Shown piece after piece: positions 10,891-21,167 of a DNA stretch of 64,000 nucleotides. Origin of the DNA: Ambrosia x helenae (taxonomy: Eukaryota > Streptophyta > Magnoliopsida > Asterales > Asteraceae); the NCBI GenBank assembly GCA_030844895.1, contig CM061223.1:1302001-1366000 (forward strand). The letters are read 5' to 3'. Within the stretch, counting starts at the first letter, position 1; each line of letters begins with the position of its first letter. A program made the position numbers and the translations under genes. The notes below the pieces were generated by a model that had not been told where the DNA came from, searched no databases, and saw only the letters and a list, made by a program, of their open reading frames with translations.

Positions 10891-12078
10891 TAATCGCGTG
10901 TACTGCTGCTGTATGTGTAAATTAGCATTCCGAGACCCGATTTAACATGTAGAAACATGCTAGGAACCTCGTAACATATATGGTAACTTGGTAACATAGG
11001 TTTGGATGTAATTCGGTGATACGTGAACTATGTGCTATAACTTGTTGTGCGTTAACGTATGTTAAGTGTACTTGCGTTATTGTATGTTTTGGAGCGTAAA
11101 CATAACACGGGGAGTCTCGGGTCACCAATGGGATGTCGAGTCTTGTACTTTGGGTTGGTTAAACAATCACGGTGTTTTCAAACGAACTTGGTTATGGTCT
11201 GGACATCTAGGGACTAATTAACCTGCGGGTTATTAGTCTAAGTACTTGTAACTGTCGTATGTTAGGTCGCCGCTTTACGGGACTAGCATAGCAGCTGAGT
11301 TTACTCGGGTTAAGGAGTAACGGAACTTAAGGTGAGTTTACGGCCCCTCTTTTAAACTGGTTTCATACTTTCGGGGGAGAAAACATGTGTTAAAACGATT
11401 ATTTGGTAACTACTGTCATACTATGGGTTTCTATTGTGTACTACACGATCTTTGGAAGTCCCGGGGGGAACCATGAATGTGCGGGTTTGCACAACGGGGA
11501 AATGTGAATAGCGCTATTGGGAGTGACCAACCCCGCTCGTCGACTTGGAGGGTCGGCGGGTGCATATTGTCTCAAACAGGAACAACAGGAACAACAGGAA
11601 CTACATCGGGCATACTTTTGGTATTCGCGTTAGTAATGGTTTTCCAATCGTGGTAGTAACAAAACGTACGCCTAGCTAGCGTATACTGGTTTTCTATTTG
11701 TTATAGTATGGACAGGTGGACTTGGTACTTGAACTGCAAACCTGTAAACTCACCAGCATTTTTGTGCTGACGTAAACTTTTACATGTTTTCTCAGGTCGC
11801 TAAGGTAGCACAATGGAACTAGGGCGCACGCGTCTGCACGGCGTCTAGATAGAGTTGCATGATTTCACAAACATTGAACTTGATTTATTTATGTTGGATT
11901 TTATTTGAATAAGCTTCCGCTGTAAACGGGAATACTAAACTGTGTTTTGAAATTACATTTTGATTCATTTAGACTTGTTTATTGTGATCGTTGGTTTGGA
12001 TCCTGGTTTGTCATGCGCCTCGCGGTAAAACTCCGCAAGTGGATTTTGAGGGTGTGACAAGATCTGAAAGAGGGAAGC

Positions 12079-12231
12079 GAGACGATGATATTGGTATGTT
12101 CAATTGCAGAATCGAGCATGGTTTGATGGGTTTCAGGTTGATGTTCTTGTCGGAGGGGATGATCAGAACCGACAATTAAACCACCAAACCAAGCTCATTC
12201 GGCAATTGAGCATACCAATATCATCGTCTCG
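12079..12231. repeat. Internal hairpin of the Mutator-like MITE
   Basis: Arms 12079-12108 and 12202-12231 are inverted copies over 30 bp with one mismatch (core GACGATGATATTGGTATG). A loop of about 90 bp separates them. Confidence 0.75.
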
Positions 12232-12476
12232 ATTCTCTATTTCAAATCCGGTGAACAATCGTCTAAATTTGTGAGTTTCAACTAACGGCGTTAGTTTGAC
12301 TTAACGGCGGGTAACGGTGGGTGCAATGAGAAAAAATAAATTAAAAGATGGGACTGGTGGGAAGAATAAACTTAGATGAGATTATTATTGGCCAACAATA
12401 CAAAGGTGAGATTACCACAATCCGATTTTCCTTATTTTTTCCACCAACATTAGTTTGGGAAATAACTTTTCGTCAT

Positions 12477-12791
12477 AGCATCCACAATGCTAGTCAAACA
12501 AACCATTTCAAACAATTCCAAATCAAACCCTACTTTTTTTCCTCCAACCCCAAACCATTCCAAACCTCCACCTTATTATCTACTTTTCCTTTTATTTAAT
12601 TTATACCCCACACACAAAAAAAAACATTTATTTGATGTTAAAGTGCTATGCAGGTCCCACCCAATACACACCAGACCGATCCGCTTGAGCAAACAGACTA
12701 ACCTTGTTCCAACTCCTCCAATGCATCAAACCCAAATATTTGTCCGTTTGCTTTGGATGGACTTTCGATCAATGGAGCATTGTAGATGCTC
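12477..12791. mobile_element. MITE candidate (AGCATCCACAATGC ends)
   Basis: Left end AGCATCCACAATGC; right end reversed GAGCATCTACAATGC. TCAT-like flanks are present on both sides but not decisive. Pyrimidine-rich interior, no coding evidence. Confidence 0.5.
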
Positions 12792-13377
12792 TCATCTGAG
12801 TGTTCTTTTAGATATCAAAGTATCATTGTGTAATTTCTTTTTTTCAGTTGTAATAACACCTATTTTCATTCTTATTTCATTTTGTTAATTATTAAATTAA
12901 ATTCAGCAAATACTTATTGTCACCGCAAACAAAATACGACAACCTTCTCAAAATTGGAATCATAACTATTTTTTTTTAATCATGTTTATATTTATGTAGT
13001 GATAAACATCGGATTCAAATTTATGAATATTAAACAAAATTAAGGAGTCAAAATAAAATGATAAGAAGGGTTACTTAGATCCTTTCAAAAAAAAAAAAAA
13101 AGGGTTACTTAGGTATTAATTTTGTTACCGTTTGGGTTGTTAATAATGTCTAAAGTGTATAGTTTGTGAATACTGATACGTCAAATTTTTATACATTATA
13201 CTAAAGTTTTGTACTTATTCCCAACAATTCATTATAATATAATAATATTTTACAATTGCAACGTTGGAATGTACAGGTTTAGGCCTAAATCTATCGGGAA
13301 TCGTCGATTTCTGGCTGATTAGGGCTGACTAGCAACTAATGCACCTACTAATTTCGAGTGCTTGATGTTTCAATTTT
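12792..13377. other. AT-rich non-coding spacer
   Basis: Nothing recognised beyond homopolymer runs. A short stretch at 13290-13340 (CGTCGATTTCTGGCTGATT) recalls the TE remnant at 4.5 kb. Confidence 0.45.
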
Positions 13378-13392
13378 AATGCATTTTTACTT

Positions 13393-13705
13393 TTTTTTTT
13401 TTTTTATCGGCGAACAACTGTGTGGCAACCACCCTTGCGGGACGCCGTGCTCAAGAATCGACTACTCGACCTCTAAGCTCCAGCAGCCCCCGCCTTCTCC
13501 CAATGCGCGGAAACCTGAGCCCCACCCGCCCGAAGGCACGACCGTGTTATAAAACTCGGTAAAACTTCGTCTCCCGTCAGATTCGAACTGGCGCCACCCG
13601 TATTCGATCTTCACCCGGATACCAAACCATAAATTTTGAAAATGGGGATTGAACCTTTAATCACATAAGTGAAACAAAAGCAACTCCACCACTATGGATG
13701 GATCT
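13393..13705 (-). mobile_element. tRNA-derived SINE with 15 bp target duplication
   Basis: On the minus strand the head (from 13705) has an A box TAGTGGTGGAG and a B box GGTTCAATCCC about 35 bp later, good RNA polymerase III internal promoter matches. The GC-rich body contains a second B-box-like AGTTCGAATCTG (near 13590), then ends in a run of about 15 A (poly-T at 13391-13405 on +). AATGCATTTTTACTT flanks both sides (13378-13392, 13706-13720), a perfect duplication typical of LINE-driven insertion. About 313 bp, long for a plant SINE. Confidence 0.9.
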
Positions 13706-13720
13706 AATGCATTTTTACTT

Positions 13721-14111
13721 ATTTATTTATATATATACTTTAGAGTAAATAAAGTTAGAAGAACCATCTTGAAATATTTTACAAATTTAAACTTTATTAG
13801 AAATTTATAAAACACAATTGTTGTTTCATTATTCTTTCACTTTATTATTATCATCGTTATATTGTAATATTGTTTATTATATATGTTATAATAATAGTAG
13901 TTAATTATAATAAAACAAGTTAACAACTCACAAATCTCTCTTGAATCCATCTGCTTTGTCTTCAATAACACCATATAAGTTATATTAAATTACCTTTTTA
14001 AACATTAATTTATTCCATATTTACAATTTACAAATCGGCAATAATCATAAAGCAATAGACAACATATTTAATTTGGGAATAAAATGGACCAATCAGGTTG
14101 ACCTTAGACTC
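13721..14111. other. AT-rich non-coding spacer
   Basis: No supported gene or element. Confidence 0.5.
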
Positions 14112-14114
14112 TTA

Positions 14115-14306
14115 GACCAAACGGTATGGGGACCGGCAAGGGGCCGGCGATGCCAAGCCGGGCCGGGCTACACCGCCCCCCTGGCGCGGCAACGGCATGA
14201 CCGGCTTCCCCTTGCCGTTTATGCCGTGCCTTGTGCTTGTGATTGGTGGGTTGGGTTGAGCTGGCGGCCCTTCTTCTTTGCCGGCCCGGCACCACACCCA
14301 GTGGTC
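14115..14306. mobile_element. GC-rich MITE
   Basis: The ends are inverted copies: GACCAAACGGTATGGGGACC on the left and, reversed, GACCACTGGGTGTGGTGCC on the right. Flanks are TTA (left) and TAA (right), which could be a decayed 3 bp Harbinger duplication. The 192 bp interior is far more GC-rich than its surroundings. Apparent open frames on both strands are a by-product of that composition. Confidence 0.55.
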
Positions 14307-14390
14307 TAAGAGCACCCTAATGAATCATGATCACATGCATCATATTTGTCATGTTACACGTTATCATCTTTGCCATGTCATGAATCAGGT

Positions 14391-14942
14391 TATTAACGAG
14401 AATGTGGAGCAGGAAGGGAACTGTTTTGATGCAACAGCTGAAGTCATGGGCGAAGTGGGTGTAGAGGGGTCTGCTGGCTCTCAATTGGCTTTGTCTAAGG
14501 GTAGGAAGAAGTTTCGACGTAAGTCGTTGTTTAAAACAGGGCTGAAGGAAGTGGTTCTCTCGAACGTCCTAAGAAAAGATCGAGGGAGGATAACGACATG
14601 TTTGGCTTGGATAGATTGATTGGTATTTTATCGGTTAACACCGAAAGAGGTGGTGGCGTTGATAATAATGATGTTACCGATGACGACATGTTTCTTACTC
14701 CGGATTTAAATAGACAACCTTCGGCTAACTCGGTGCCATCCGACAGGTTAGTTACTGAACCTGGTAATGAGAATGTTGAGACTGTGTTGGATGCGTCTGA
14801 AGTAGTGGAGAACGCGATGGATAAAGAAGTGAACCAAACCATAAATTTCAGCCGTGTATTGGGAGTTGTCAATTTAGACTCCTTTGTTCCAAAGGTTAAA
14901 GAGGTACTACGTAATGAAGGCTATCAAGAGGTTGAACAATGA
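14391..14942 (+). pseudogene. LINE ORF1 C-terminal remnant
   Basis: Two overlapping frames (to about 14619, then 14598-14942) encode an acidic, low-complexity protein: a basic patch GRKKFRRKS followed by Asn/Asp/Val-rich sequence ending LRNEGYQEVEQ. The stop overlaps the ATG of ORF2 (14939) by 4 bases, the usual tight ORF1/ORF2 arrangement. The N-terminal gag-like and zinc-knuckle region is missing, and the frame switch near 14600 shows decay. Assignment rests on position, not on a recognised domain. Confidence 0.55.
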
Positions 14943-17545
14943 ATGTGCTTTCCTTAAATATTCGAGGTTTGGGTTGTCTTGGAAAGGCGGACTGGGTTCG
15001 AGGTCTTCGAGTTTCGAATGAGGTTAGTTTTGTTATGTTGCAGGAAACACAATTTTCTTCTTTGAATACGGGTCATTTGGGGCGGTATTGGGGTATCGGG
15101 GACTTTAGTTATGATTGGGTTCCTTCCACGGGGAGGTCGGGTGGTTTGGTGTCGCTGTGGGATTCTAGAGTTTTTATCATGGAAAGGGTGGTTAAACAGT
15201 CTAATTGGATCCTTGTTTCTGGCGCCATTAAAGGGAGTGGGTTTCAATGTCACCTTTTAAACGTTTATGCTCCTCAAAGTATAGTAGCTAAGCGTATCAT
15301 GTGGGAGGAGATCAAAGGGTTAGTGGGGGAGGGGAATGGTATGTGGATTATGGCCGGTGATTTTAATGCTGTCAGGCACGAAGAGGAAAGAAGGAATTCG
15401 GTTTTTAATGCGGTTGAGGCCTCGGAATTCAATGATTTTATTGACAGTTTAGACTTACATGAGTTTTCCTTGAAAGGGAGACAGTTTACTTTTGTTGCAG
15501 GTGAGAAATCAAGTCGTATTGACAGGATTTTCGTCAGCTGGGAATTCTTTATGGAATGGCCGTGCGCCGAGTATGTTGCTCTACAAAGATTGAAATCCGA
15601 TCACAGCCCGCTTTTATTGAAGACAGGATCGAGAAATTTTGGTCCTAAGCCGTTCAAGTTTTATAATTCCTGGCTTGGACGTGAAGACTTTGATTTGGTT
15701 GTCAAGAGCTCGTTAGAGGAAGGAGTGTTTTCCGGTTATCCAGATGCACAGTTACTGTCCAAGTTTAAGTTACTACGCAAGAATATTAATAACTGGGCGG
15801 CCGTGGTTAAAGCTAATGAAATGGAGGAGAGACGGATTTTGGTAGAAGAACTCAATAGTTTAGACTCAGCTGTGGAGGTGCGAGATTTATCGGAGGATGA
15901 GGTCTGGTCGTTAACTGAAATTAAGAGACGAATTGGTGAGCTTGATATGTTTAAACACCGCGACTTGAAGCAGAAGGCTAGATGTAATTGGGCTACTCAT
16001 GGGGATGATAATTCCAGGTATTTTCATGGCTTCATTAATAAGCGTAAGGCGTCCAATCACATCCCTGGTTTGGAGGTTGATGGTAGGTGGGTGACCATTC
16101 CGGGTATTATTAAAAGGGAAGTTATGGGGTTTTTTCGGAATAAATTCAAGGAGACGATGCCCAGTCGACCAACCCTTGTCTGTTATGGTTTGTCGTTGGT
16201 TAACGTTGCAGATGCCGTGAGCCTGGTTGATAGATTTTCCAATCAGGAGATAAAACGGGCGGTTTTTGAGTGTGGTGTGGACAAAGCCCCGGGGCCGGAC
16301 GGGTTTAATTTCAGATTTATCAGGCATTTTTGGAGCTTGTTTGAGCCTGATTTTATCGCTATCATGGAGCATTTTCATGAGGTGCGTCGGTTTAGCCCGG
16401 GAGTCGGGTCCTCATTTATTACTTTGATTCCCAAAATTGGTGATCCCTCGAATCTGGGGGATTTTAGACCAATTAGTCTAATCGGGAGTATTATTAAAGT
16501 TGTTTCTAAGGTGATGGCTAATCGTTTGAAGATGGTTCTGGGGCGTCTGGTTTCTGATACCCAATCGGCTTTCTTATCAGGTAGATATATTTTAGACGGG
16601 CCTCTTATGATTAGTGAGGTTATTTCTTGGGCTAAGAAGAGGGACAGAAAAATATTCTTATTCAAAATTGATTTCGAAAAGGCGTATGACAATGTTAATT
16701 GGGAGTTTCTTCTGTCCGTTATGACGCAGATGGGGTTTCCTGATGTGTGGTGTGAGTGGGTCCGGGGTATTCTGGTGTCTTCTAGAGCCGCGGTGCTAGT
16801 AAACGGGTCTCCTACTTTCGAGTTCGGCTGTCAAAAAGGTATTCGTCAGGGAGATCCTCTTTCTCCTTTCTTATTTATTATTTTGATGGAGGCGTTTTCA
16901 GGTATGTTTAGACAGGCGTGTGATGTTGGCGCCTTTCATGGGGTTAATCTTCCGAATGAAGGGCCGCTTTTATCCCATCTTTTGTATGCGGATGACGCGA
17001 TGATTATGGGGGAGTGGTCGTCTTTTAACTTCAGTAATTTGAGACGAATTCTTCGCATCTTTTATTTGTGCTCTGGTCTTAAGATCAATTTGCATAAATC
17101 TGTCATATACGGTGTAGGGGTTGGAGACGCCGAAGTCACGGGCTTGGCAAATGAGTTAGGATGCATAAAGGGGGCGCTTCCTTTTTCGTATTTAGGCATT
17201 AAGGTGGGGGCAAATATGAACAGAATTGCCAATTGGGAGCCAGTGGTATCTAAATTTAAAAGTCGTCTGTCTAAATGGAAAGCTAATACGCTTTCTATTG
17301 CAGGTCGGTTGACGTTGGTTAAGTCGGTTTTGGATAGTCTCCCTGTGTACTATTTTTCTCTTTTTAAGGCTCCCAAGAAGGTTATCGCCGAGTTGGAAGG
17401 CTTAATGCGGCGATTTTTGCGGGGTGGTTCGGATGAAGTCCGGAAGATGAACTGGGTGGCTTGGGATACGGTTACGAAGAGTATTAAAGATGGGGGCTTG
17501 GGGGGTGGCGGCGTTAGAAGTGACCAACAATGCTATGTTAGTTAA
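14939..17545 (+). CDS. LINE ORF2: endonuclease and reverse transcriptase (C-terminus shifted)
   Basis: It encodes 868 residues from ATG 14939. Residues 1-230 are an apurinic-type (EEP) endonuclease that nicks target DNA: MNVLSLNIRGLG, QET with Glu36, AGDFN with Asp141/Asn143, and SDHSP with Asp221/His222. Residues 440-740 are a non-LTR reverse transcriptase: FRPISLI (509-515), KIDFEKAYD (576-584, catalytic Asp), GIRQGDPLSPFLF (634-646), and YADD (683-686). All key residues are present. Near 17510 the frame runs into a G-rich stretch and goes off register; the remainder of the protein continues in other frames to 18580. The copy is therefore not autonomous as it stands. Confidence 0.92.
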   Translation: MNVLSLNIRGLGCLGKADWVRGLRVSNEVSFVMLQETQFSSLNTGHLGRYWGIGDFSYDWVPSTGRSGGLVSLWDSRVFIMERVVKQSNWILVSGAIKGSGFQCHLLNVYAPQSIVAKRIMWEEIKGLVGEGNGMWIMAGDFNAVRHEEERRNSVFNAVEASEFNDFIDSLDLHEFSLKGRQFTFVAGEKSSRIDRIFVSWEFFMEWPCAEYVALQRLKSDHSPLLLKTGSRNFGPKPFKFYNSWLGREDFDLVVKSSLEEGVFSGYPDAQLLSKFKLLRKNINNWAAVVKANEMEERRILVEELNSLDSAVEVRDLSEDEVWSLTEIKRRIGELDMFKHRDLKQKARCNWATHGDDNSRYFHGFINKRKASNHIPGLEVDGRWVTIPGIIKREVMGFFRNKFKETMPSRPTLVCYGLSLVNVADAVSLVDRFSNQEIKRAVFECGVDKAPGPDGFNFRFIRHFWSLFEPDFIAIMEHFHEVRRFSPGVGSSFITLIPKIGDPSNLGDFRPISLIGSIIKVVSKVMANRLKMVLGRLVSDTQSAFLSGRYILDGPLMISEVISWAKKRDRKIFLFKIDFEKAYDNVNWEFLLSVMTQMGFPDVWCEWVRGILVSSRAAVLVNGSPTFEFGCQKGIRQGDPLSPFLFIILMEAFSGMFRQACDVGAFHGVNLPNEGPLLSHLLYADDAMIMGEWSSFNFSNLRRILRIFYLCSGLKINLHKSVIYGVGVGDAEVTGLANELGCIKGALPFSYLGIKVGANMNRIANWEPVVSKFKSRLSKWKANTLSIAGRLTLVKSVLDSLPVYYFSLFKAPKKVIAELEGLMRRFLRGGSDEVRKMNWVAWDTVTKSIKDGGLGGGGVRSDQQCYVS

Positions 17546-18580
17546 ATGGCTTTGGAGGTTCCTTAACGATCCATTTGCATTATGGAGACGGTTGTTTTCT
17601 CTATCCACGGTTCATCCAGATCTTGGGGAGTTGCTCCATGTAACAACGCGATCACAGGTGTGTGGAAGAATTATGTTACTTTCTAGAACAAGCACAAGGT
17701 TGGCGGGGTTGGTCTTAATTGTATTATTCGTGGTAATCCCGGTAATGGCAGGCGGATTCGGTTTTGGTTAGACACTTGGCTAGGGAATGAACCTTTGCGT
17801 CTTACTTTTCCTATGTTGTACACGATTGAAAAATTCAAACGTGCGTTGTTATCGGATCGCGTGGTTTCCTTAGGGGATAGCCGGTCGATTATGTGGGAGT
17901 GGACTCGTGCAGTTACAACGCCAGAAGAGGTTAGTGCAAAATTATCGCTGGAAGCATCTATTCAGCAGTTTGCTTTTAGTGATGGGGAAGATACTTGGTT
18001 GTGGTCCAATGGTGTTAATAAAGTCTTTGAAGTTGCCGTGGTCAAAGAGTGGTTACGTGGGCCGATTCCTAATGTTGATTTCGGCTTTAGGTGGAGTAAT
18101 TGGGTGCCAAATAAATGTAACATCTTTATGTGGCGCGCGTTCTTGGACCGTCTTCCTACCAAAATGGCTTTAGCGAGAAGAAATATAGTGGTGGGGAGTA
18201 CTTCTTGTGTATGGTGCGATTCGTACGATGAATCCATCGAACATCTTCTCACGAGTTGTATAGTGGCGCATGGGTTATGGGATATGATCGCTAGGTGGTG
18301 CAGAATTCCAAGGCCGTTTGTGTTTCATGTGAAGGATTTGGTTCTTCTACATGAGTTTAGTAGTCTTACGGGCATTAAAAAGGAAATTTTACACGGCATC
18401 ATTATTATTGCTTGTTGGCGTATGTGGAGAGCTAGGAATGAGAAGATCTTTAATGGTGTTGATACGAATGTGGTGAAATTGTTGGCGGATATCAAATCGT
18501 GGGGTTTTTTATGGTACAAGCACAGGTTCAAGGGCGAGAATGTGGATTGGAGCCTTTGGTGTTCTTTCGATGTTAATTAG
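17510..18580 (+). pseudogene. LINE ORF2 C-terminus with zf-RVT domain, frameshifted
   Basis: The continuation of ORF2 is split. A segment around 17515-17617 (NNAMLVKWLWRFLNDPFALW) is in one frame. From about 17621 the original frame resumes (SWGVAPCNN...). A TAG at 17684-17686 interrupts it, and the frame then continues to 18580. The zf-RVT region reads NWVPNKCNIFMWRAF ... CVWCDSYDESIEHLLTSC, with the Cys/His pattern of plant LINEs. Two frameshifts and a stop show decay after insertion. Confidence 0.85.
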
Positions 18581-18699
18581 TATGTAGCGTTTTTCTATGT
18601 AATGTTTGGATTTCTTCGGTTTTTGGCTTCTCTCTCTAACTTGGAGAGAGTCGTCGGTTTTTGGGTGTTTTAATGAAATTCTATTTTCAAAAAAAAATC

Positions 18700-20340
18700 T
18701 ATGTTATTCCTCCCTAAAATTTTGGATCCCGTACTTTTTCGTCCGTTGTATAACGGGATAAGGGTTTTTATTTTATTTTATTTTTAATTAAGAAAGAGAA
18801 TATTACTACATTTTATGCAATGAAATCATTATTTTATGTATGTATTAATATTCCAGAATGTTTATGTATTACTTTGATGGTTAAAATATTTAGGAGAGTT
18901 TATTTTGATTTTTAATCATTAAAATCAACTTTAAGATCTACATAAAGAAGAAAAGGATATATTATTTGAATTAAATTGAATTCTCAACCCGTCTGACAAT
19001 AACATGCTTCCAACTATTTCGACATTTGGTACCTTGAACTTAATAGAACTTAAATATTTTTGAAAATAATTGCTTAAAACAGAAAATCGTAAATGATCAA
19101 AATTTATAACCATATTTAATAGAATTCTAAGTTGATTATCTTATTGATTATGATCAAATACATATACAACCATGGAGATCCCCTATTTTCGTAGAGAGAT
19201 ATATAATACGACAATAGAATTTATCTATATCTATTCCTAATATATATTTTATTACACTCTCTAGTCGAAACAGGAGGAGACCATTGTTGATACCGAATCT
19301 GAAATCATCAAACAGAACCTGTATTCTATACCATATGTATACCATATGGAGGTACTAAATACCAGTTTTAGATTATTTCATTTAAATTTAAATAAATAGG
19401 AATATTTATCCTATTATCTATATCTAAAAGGCAATGTCGGTTGCCTTTACCAACGGCAAAGCCACCCATCCTACTTTGAGTTTTCGTAGATTTAACCCTT
19501 TATTTTGTCACCATCCAAAACACCCCCATAATTCAGGGTTACAGAGTTTCATCCCCTGCATTTCTAAATTTGGTTTGAAATATCGTTTTCACCCCTTTAG
19601 TTTCTTACGTTTTCAAGTTTGCCCTGCATTTTCGTTCTTTTACTTAAAAAAAGACGTTTTCCTAATGTGCTTATTTTTATATACGCGTCGGTATAAATAT
19701 AATATGCGCCCTAGTTTCTTACGTTTTGACCTAAAGTTTATGTACAATTTAAGTTAGCTTACGTGTTGACGTAAATAAAAAAAAAAAATCAATATTTTCA
19801 CACATGCTTATTAAAAAAAAAACTTAAATTTTCATAAATGGGCGGGGCAGATATAGTATGATTCCATGCTTATTTTTATATTCTGTTTAAGTTGGTATAC
19901 GGTTTCAAACGACCTCCTCACGTGCTTACTTTTATATACGTAGTTCAAATGTAATATGCTTTGATGCTTAGTTTATATACAATTTAAGTTGGTCTATGTG
20001 TAGACGTAAATAAAAGAAAACGCTATTTTTCACACGTGCGTATTTCTATGTATGAAACCTAAAGATATTTAGAAATGATTTGAGTAAAATATAATACGTT
20101 TTCATGCTTATTTTAATATACGACTTAGCTACTCTACGTTTGATGTAATTTAAAAGACTATGCTATTTCCTTACTTGCTTATTTTTATGTACGTGTTGGC
20201 ATAAATAAAAGTTTTGACGTAAAACAGTATAAATTCACGTTTCGACGTATTTTTTTTCTAGAAACGAGTTGGGTTAAATATAATACATTTTCATACTTTA
20301 CATTTTTAGTTGGTCTATGTTTTGGCATACGAATTACTGA
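18700..20340. other. Non-coding, AT-rich, with dispersed GCTTATTTTTATATACG motifs
   Basis: No supported gene. Between about 19660 and 20300 the phrases GCTTATTTTTATATACG, TTGACGTAAATAAAA and AATATAATACG recur in degenerate form every 100-150 bp, suggesting an old tandem or foldback repeat. Short open frames here lack recognisable motifs. Confidence 0.5.
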
Positions 20341-20349
20341 ATGCAAAAG

Positions 20350-20425
20350 TAAATGGTGTAGTGATTAGGTCGAACCTATTAAATGAACTAACCTGGGTTC
20401 GATTCCGTTTCTTTTATAAGATTTA
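20350..20425 (+). mobile_element. tRNA-like SINE relic
   Basis: An A-box-like TGGTGTAGTGATTAGG (from 20354) and a B box GGGTTCGATTCC (about 20396-20407) are spaced as in a tRNA-derived promoter. The cloverleaf does not look intact, and no clear target duplication or A tail was found. Confidence 0.4.
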
Positions 20426-20681
20426 CTTTACTTTTGATCCAACCGTAATGCTTATAATGTTACATTGAATTGTATTGAATACGTCAAAACATGTGTTTTT
20501 TACATAGGTGACGCATTACATAACGTTTTGACTAATCCATTCTATGTTTGCAGTGTACCCGTGCTGCAACGCGCGCGGGTGTTATCGATAGTTTATGCAA
20601 TATAGAAATATCCATCATAAAAACCAATTTTAACTACTATGTTACATATCGTAATTAGTATCTTATATGACCATCCTCTTA

Positions 20682-20892
20682 TGGGCTGTTTGGTTGATCA
20701 AGTGCTGAATTATTAAGATGGTCTGAATGGTTAAGAGGTTCTGAATGGTTAAGAGCTGAATTATTCAGCATCCCTTATTAGCTTAATGGTTCAGCACTTA
20801 ATCATTCCATTCAGATGCTGAAACAGTCTGAATGCTGAATGATGCAGACCTAAATGATTAAGAGGCTGATTAAGAGGTTACCAAACAGCCTC
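20682..20892. mobile_element. PIF/Harbinger-like MITE (GGGCTGTTTGGT family)
   Basis: Left end TGGGCTGTTTGGTTGATCAA; right end reversed GAGGCTGTTTGGTAACC. TTA flanks both sides (20679-20681, 20893-20895). The interior is built from CTGAATGGTTAAG-type repeats. 211 bp. Relatives lie at 28952-29219 and perhaps 27795-27996. Confidence 0.75.
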
Positions 20893-21167
20893 TTACACTC
20901 GTTCTCTTTGTCAACACATCTAATCTACACCTCTACAAATACATGGGTCATGATGGAAAATAGTGTAATACTTTCACACCCCATATTTAGAGAGAGACAT
21001 ATAAAAAGAGGGCGGGAGTGTTTGCAAGGGGCGTTGTCTACATAACGCCACCCTCCTATTTCACGTCTGAAGACGGTGTGAAGGGGCATTTCACGATCCA
21101 TTACAATCCATTACGTATGGCATTAACATAGATAAAATTACCTTTGCCCCCTTGGGTATATTATTAT

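Larger units (their letters stand above)
9417..12059 (+). mobile_element. Gypsy-type solo LTR, 2.6 kb
   Basis: It begins TGTGACACCTGG and ends GGGTGTGACA, a TG...CA pair with short inverted termini. AGATC lies directly outside both ends (9412-9416 and 12060-12064), giving a perfect 5 bp duplication. No gag or pol and no second LTR is present, so a solo LTR left by LTR-LTR recombination is the simplest reading. The very long LTR and its TGTGACACC start resemble chromovirus-type Gypsy elements of Asteraceae (family knowledge). A TATA box is seen at 9993. It sits inside the Mutator-like MITE. Confidence 0.8.
9231..12450. mobile_element. Mutator-like MITE interrupted by a solo LTR
   Basis: About 180 bp at the left (9231-9416) and the right end (about 12235-12450) are inverted copies. 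Shared blocks include GGCCAATAATAATCTCA, TTTATTCTTCCCACCAGTCC and the ACGCCGTTA motif. The direct repeat TAGTTTGGGAA (9220-9230, 12451-12461) flanks the element, an 11 bp target duplication in the Mutator range (9-11 bp). Without the inserted LTR the element is about 570 bp with no transposase: a non-autonomous MULE. Confidence 0.8.
14391..18690 (+). mobile_element. L1-type LINE, nearly full-length but disabled
   Basis: Remains of ORF1 (14391-14942) precede ORF2 with endonuclease and reverse transcriptase (14939-17545). A shifted C-terminal part with the zf-RVT domain (to 18580) and a 3' UTR with an A-run at about 18689 follow. The 5' end is not sharply defined and no convincing target duplication was found. 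It lies just downstream of the GC-rich MITE. Confidence 0.9.

Noticed and set aside
9591..11128. Several minus-strand frames of 60-70 codons
   Set aside because: They lie antisense within a solo LTR built of repeats and have no recognised motif.
14104..14315. Overlapping open frames on both strands in a GC-rich patch
   Set aside because: They are products of GC-rich composition inside a 192 bp MITE with inverted ends; no domain is recognisable.
19434..19757. 107-codon + strand frame starting MSVAFTNGKATHP
   Set aside because: No recognised motif, AT-rich repetitive context, no splice or promoter support.
20551..20590. GTACCCGTGCTGCAACGCGC... hairpin resembling a Helitron 3' end
   Set aside because: No CTRR follows at the proper distance and no matching 5' TC end was found.
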